Positions 59,633-64,000 of a stretch of 64,000 bases of DNA are shown piece after piece. Each line of letters starts with the position of its first letter. Positions within the stretch are counted from its first letter, which is position 1. The notes beneath the pieces are model-generated. The model was not told the origin of the DNA. It worked only from the letters and a program-made list of their open reading frames with translations, and made no database searches. Made by a program: the position numbers and the translations under genes. This DNA is from Porites lobata. Its lineage: Eukaryota > Cnidaria > Anthozoa > Scleractinia > Poritidae. The stretch lies in assembly GCA_942486035.1 (NCBI GenBank), contig CALNXK010000024.1, forward strand, positions 1,731,001-1,795,000, given 5' to 3'.

Positions 59633-60644
59633 AATATATTCGCTTGTGATTGGTGTATTGACGGTATTATAACCGCAAACAAGCATGCTTGAAAATGTTG
59701 TTTTGATTTGTGGGCACTACTAATCCTTACGGTAACATAGTAAGCTTTTTATCTTCATATTGTTTTTTTCCTCTGTTGCTAGTTATTTTAGCAAAAGCCT
59801 GGCCATGAAAAGTATTGTCAGGTAATGAGTCTTAAATTCGGTTGGGAGTGATCAAGTCAGAGCGCACTAGAGATTCCGAACTGACGGTCTTGAAATAACA
59901 GAACTTAGGAGAAAAAGAAGCTACCTGAGCAGTAGCGTTTTGCACAGCTGTCAAATTACGTGCTAAGTGAACCATATGGTAACGAGTAAGCAACACCGTA
60001 CGAATTCAGAATCTAAGCAGGGACGCATTTTCTGGCACGATCGCTTACTTAATTTTAACGGCCTATAAGAATTATCTAATCACTGAATTTTAACTGAGTA
60101 AAATTCAAGTTATTGAATGATACATTCTAATCGGGCCTTTTAAGAAGGTTGAAAAAGATATATAAGTAAATGCTTTTTTGAGAATTGTGTGATCAAAACA
60201 TTCGCTTACTCGTCAACGCTAAGCTAGTATACTGGTTCGCTCAGGGTCTGCATTCGTGTGGATCGATACATTTTATGATCTTTTATACATTAATTACATA
60301 AAGTTCATCAGTTGCCTCAGATGACAAAACCATTATACACTGATTATAGTAAAACTGATTTAACTAAGACTTAATCTCTCACGCAGACATTCTTAGGGCT
60401 TCGTTACGTGTTCCCGATTCTCAGTGCCCCCGGCCAAGTGTGGAAGCCGGCCAGAGTAGGTGTGAGGAGGAAGCCCAGAGGACGTCTGCGTGGAAGGGCA
60501 GTGCGTTTTGACTTCCTTTTTCTTTTGCAATTGGTTTTCTTCTGATAATATTTATCATGAAAAACACCTATAGTAGTGGATAAGGCACCGGTTACTCCTT
60601 TTCTTTGCGGGGGAATGCCATTAACTTTCGGGGAAATACATTAA

Positions 60645-60860
60645 CGCCGGTGACGTCATACATATCATTAACATAGGATGATGTCATAGTTTAAATTAAT
60701 GACCATGACGTCATGTCATAGGATGATGTCATAGTTTATTTTTAGCTGGCAAGGAGCAAGTGACGTCAGAATAACTATTTTCAGATGGATTATGTCATAG
60801 TTTATTTTCAGTAGGCAAGGAGCAAGTGACGTCAGAATTTTCTGGAGTTGACGTCATCAA
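60645..60860 (+). repeat. Tandem repeat carrying five TGACGTCA sites
   Basis: A 66-bp-period unit (GATGTCATAGTTTATTTT ... GGCAAGGAGCAAGTGACGTC) occurs at 60721 and 60787 with a partial unit before. Perfect palindromic CRE sites TGACGTCA lie at 60651, 60706, 60761, 60827 and 60849. Confidence 0.85.
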
Positions 60861-62188
60861 AAAATGTTGAGATCATAATCTATAAACAGAAAAGTGATTT
60901 TTATATAATTAGCTTTTTGCGATAGTTTTCTTATTGGATATTGTGGAAACTGTTATGTGTTCAAAATAAAAGCGGGCAAATTTTTTGAACGTGTTATCTT
61001 TGCAGATTATACTAAATTAAAAATCTTTAATCATTAAATTATTTTCCCTAAAAATCGGTTATAAGCAAAACCAAGACGCGGAGGTTGACTGAAAAATCTT
61101 TACTTCAAAAGAAGGGAAAAGGAGGTTAAGCGAATGCGAAATCGTACTAATTTTTCAGGCAAAACATGAAAACGAGGTTGAAGCTCAGCGAAGCGAAAAA
61201 CTGCCTATCAAGCAAAAATGTCAATCTTTGTTTACTTGACTCTGTGAAAAGTATTGCACAGGGTATAAAAATTCTATAGAAAACAACTGGTGGTTCTAAA
61301 GTAAACCCTAGCTCTTTTGGTTCTTAAATCAACTCCATTCTTGTTCCTAATGAGTGGAAAGTTTATTTATAAAAATAGGAATAAGAGATGCGATCCCCTA
61401 GCAACACATGTCTTTTTATTTAGCGCTAAAAATCGGATATATAACAAAACACATACACACATACAAAAAGTGGAGCTGAAAACTCTCTATTTCAATTTTG
61501 ACTCACCATTACGAAAGCGTTTTCTCCGTTCCATCTCGAGGAAACGACTAACTATTGAAATCGCAGCGCTTGATGAGCTTGTGGTTTTGTCAATTTACGA
61601 GCCGTTAGCGTTAGTCAGTTAATTATGCGGGCTAACAAGCCTAAAGTTGAATACAAATTAGTTCATCTCTACAGCTAGACCCAAGGGAGCACCTTGACTT
61701 ATTATTGTAAGTACTTTTCTACTAGCTTTATTTTGGGGAAAAAAATTTAAAAAAAAAACTGATGACGTCACAAGTGGTACAAGAAACGTAGCTAAAGAAA
61801 CGAACGGGCAGTTAAAGTGCCTGGATGTGGTGTGAATTTGTTAACCCAAACGTAGTTTACACCCCAAAGATTACAGGTTATTACTTAAGACGTGACCAGC
61901 AGTCTGTCTCACATAAAAAGGCAAAGACCCGTAAAGGGAAAGTGGGTAACCTGTGGTTTAATGGCTTCCTTGCAGACGTTCCCCTCCTCCCTTCCCTTTC
62001 CCTTTGGAACGCCTGCCACGCAGGCTATCTGTATCACATAAAAAGGCAAAGACCCGTAAAAGAAAAAGTGCCGTAACCTGTGGTTTGAATTTGCTCTTGT
62101 CCTTTATCCCTCCTCCTCCCTTAATTATCGGTTCTTGGTAAAGTAAGAGAAAATCTAAGTTGAGTTTATGTTTCAAATTGTTTTTCAG

Positions 62189-64000
62189 TCCAAAGTCATG
62201 TCAAGTCCTTTATGATCAGCTCAACGAAAAGTGAGTATCACTACTGATTTAAATAATAATAAAATTAAATAGAAACAATAAAATATTGAGTCTCGATGGG
62301 GCTGTTCCTACACCATTAAAACAGCCACAAATGCAAAATAAAGGCACCGATAAAAAACACTTTAAAAAGGTTTAAAATGGATTGCAATTGTGGGTTTTGA
62401 AAACTTGTTGGCATAGTAGAGTTATTCAAAACTCATTTTTGAAGTCTGTAATGTTTATGACCGGGAGGCATATTTATTGGACAACAGAATAGTTTTGTCA
62501 TTCGCAAGTAATTTCTTCTTGACTTATTGAGTTCCATAGCGCAAAAGACTCTTTTGCGCTATGGAAGTCAATAAGCCAATAAAAAAAATTACTTTGAAAG
62601 AGTAATTGGCAATATTTTATAACAAAATAAACTAGGCAATCGTGACAGAGCTCTTTAAGTAACATTCCCTTTTTTTATTCGACAGTCAAAATATGGAAAA
62701 AACAAATTAAATGAGACTTCATTTTGTACAGTTTAAACGTGACTCAGTTGATCAATCTTTTCCTTGATTCCAAAAAAATTCCCGTTCTCTGTCACATGGG
62801 AGATTTTGGATGTGGAGATGGAGGATGGACACCGGTCATGAAGATGGATGACAACAAGGTAGACTTTTCAGTAGTTTGATTAAAAGTTCGGGAACGAAAG
62901 TGAAAAAAAAAAAGGTTATTAAATACCGCGGACTTGATTCTTTAAGCGGTAATTCTCAATAGGAGTCCGGAGTGCTATTTAAATGATTTTTCTAAAAATG
63001 TCCGAGGGGCTTATTTCCCTTTAGAACGCTTTGCACAGGAGCAAAACTTTTTTGGAAAATGGTGTCCACGATAAACGCCAGTCTCCTGCAGTTTTTAGAC
63101 ACTATAACTGGGAACTGAGGTGGACAGTGTCAAGAACTTTTTACATCGTATTAGTAACGAGAGCTTATAGGGCCCTGCTTTCAGCGAAGTTCAGCGAATT
63201 AACAGCGTATTAAACTTTAACCAGTGCAAGTAACAACCTTAATTTACAATTAGTATCCGGGGGTCGGCATAAATAGTACTTAAATTGCTTATCCTTGACA
63301 AATCTCCCATATGACAGCGGTGAATTATATTAGTTTACATGAGGTTTTAAACCTTGCCAAAACTGTTCGAAGGATCATCTCTTGCCTAGAAATTTCTAAA
63401 GCTTGAGAAAGGCTGAAAATTTCTGGATAACTGCTCCACGCGTTTATACTATCAAAAATTATATGCCCTATTCTTACTAGTAAAAGTACACGAAGTTCAT
63501 TTACACAGCAAGAGCCTCAAACGATGATCCGAAGTAATCTGATCATGAGACAATGAGACAAACCACAGCAGGATTGTAGCGGGATCCAACGTTTGTTGAT
63601 AAAATTAAGAGTTTCACAATATTTCTGCGATCCCAAGGTAATGGAGCCTTACTAGATGTACAGGCGAAATAACCTTCCGACCATACTTGAATCAAATCAT
63701 TCTTTACCTATGATGGAGAATGTTGTTCTTACCAATTTTATCACAGCAAACTTTTCACTTCGACGCCAGTCTCTGGAGCAACAAAGAAACCTTTAACCTT
63801 GAAGGAGGGAAGACTGGGTTTGACTCGCAAATGGCTAAACTACCTTCCTACTGGAACACATCCTTCTCTAAGATCTGCCTCGGTATGAAGATCAATGACA
63901 ACCAGCCCAAGTTTATTGTTATCAACCAGCAGGCCAACTCCTTGTACTCTCTGATCGCTGATGGGCAATACCGCAACACCTTGCTGGGTCGTGACACGTG
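62189..64000 (+). CDS. Matrix-protein-5-like paralogue, partial
   Basis: Three exons match the gene at 37708-46006: 62189-62230 (linker), 62732-62858 (NVTQLINLFLDSKKIPVLCH, then FGCGDGGWTPVMKMDDNK) and 63747 onward (QTFHFDASLWSNKETFNLEG, NTSFSKICLGMKI), still open at the window edge. The linker exon is one base shorter at its 5' end than in the paralogue (42 against 43 nt), so it needs an upstream exon ending in a different phase. No signal-peptide, PAN-like or EGF exon was found in the preceding 4 kb, so this copy is either 5'-truncated, has a different N-terminus, or is a pseudogene in the making. The last two exons are intact as far as visible. Confidence 0.75.
62326..62490 (+). repeat. 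Dispersed repeat (GGAACTGTGTCA type), copy 4, 3' part
   Basis: ATGCAAAATAAAGGCACCGAT, GATTGCAATTGTGGGTTTTG and GGGAGGCATATTT follow the order seen in copies 1-3; the 5' part is missing. The same repeat sits in the corresponding intron of the upstream gene (41533-41880), supporting common ancestry of the introns. Confidence 0.65.
62523..62575. repeat. Near-perfect 26-bp hairpin, 1-nt loop
   Basis: CTTATTGAGTTCCATAGCGC (from 62523) pairs with GCGCTATGGAAGTCAATAAG (to 62575) through CAAAAGA/TCTTTTG at the tip, with one mismatch. Confidence 0.85.

Larger units (their letters stand above)
57960..62188. other. Gene-poor stretch upstream of the third matrix-protein copy
   Basis: I looked for signal-peptide, PAN-like and EGF exons like those at 37708-39322 and found none. 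The stretch holds an unidentified minus-strand ORF (58466-58750), the foldback at 59261-59632, the CRE-rich tandem repeat at 60645-60860, an ACGCAGAC/GTCTGCGT-ended unit at about 60383-60500, and intron sequence shared with the 37708-46006 gene from 61758. Confidence 0.55.

Overview
This window is animal genomic DNA, AT-rich, with short exons split by GT-AG introns and a dense load of small DNA transposons. The genes point to an anthozoan cnidarian, most likely a stony coral: single-copy animal genes (CEBPZ, CATSPER1, COX16, MRPS5) are followed by a gene family resembling the coral 'uncharacterized skeletal organic matrix protein 5' family. Species cannot be fixed from sequence alone. All exon maps were read by eye from splice sites, reading phase and remembered family similarity; no alignment program was run.

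Layout. (1) 1045-10525, plus strand: the C-terminal 427 codons of CEBPZ/NOC1 (ribosome biogenesis) in 13 exons, entering from the left. (2) 11504-20050, minus strand: a complete-looking sperm calcium channel CATSPER1 in 10 exons, tail-to-tail with CEBPZ. (3) 21414-23587, minus strand: COX16, a cytochrome c oxidase assembly factor, in 4 exons. (4) 23637-34970, plus strand: mitochondrial ribosomal protein uS5m (MRPS5) in 11 exons; its start codon is 49 bp from that of COX16, so both mitochondrial genes appear to share one compact bidirectional promoter. (5) 37708-46006, plus strand: a secreted PAN-like/EGF/fibrinogen-like protein of the coral skeletal matrix type, 6 exons. (6) 46007-62188: an unstable stretch with a 1.8 kb recent segmental duplication, relics of the last exon of gene (5), older copies of its 3' flank, and many foldback elements. 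(7) 62189-64000: a further paralogue of gene (5), running off the right edge.

The non-coding DNA is dominated by inverted-repeat elements, often nested, two tRNA-derived SINEs, and a decayed Penelope-like GIY-YIG retroelement. The most distinctive element is a 1.9 kb foldback at 49946-51831 whose 200-bp ends consist of two alternating short motifs and which appears flanked by a GGGGG target duplication. Two elements sit within about 20 bp of CATSPER1 splice donors.
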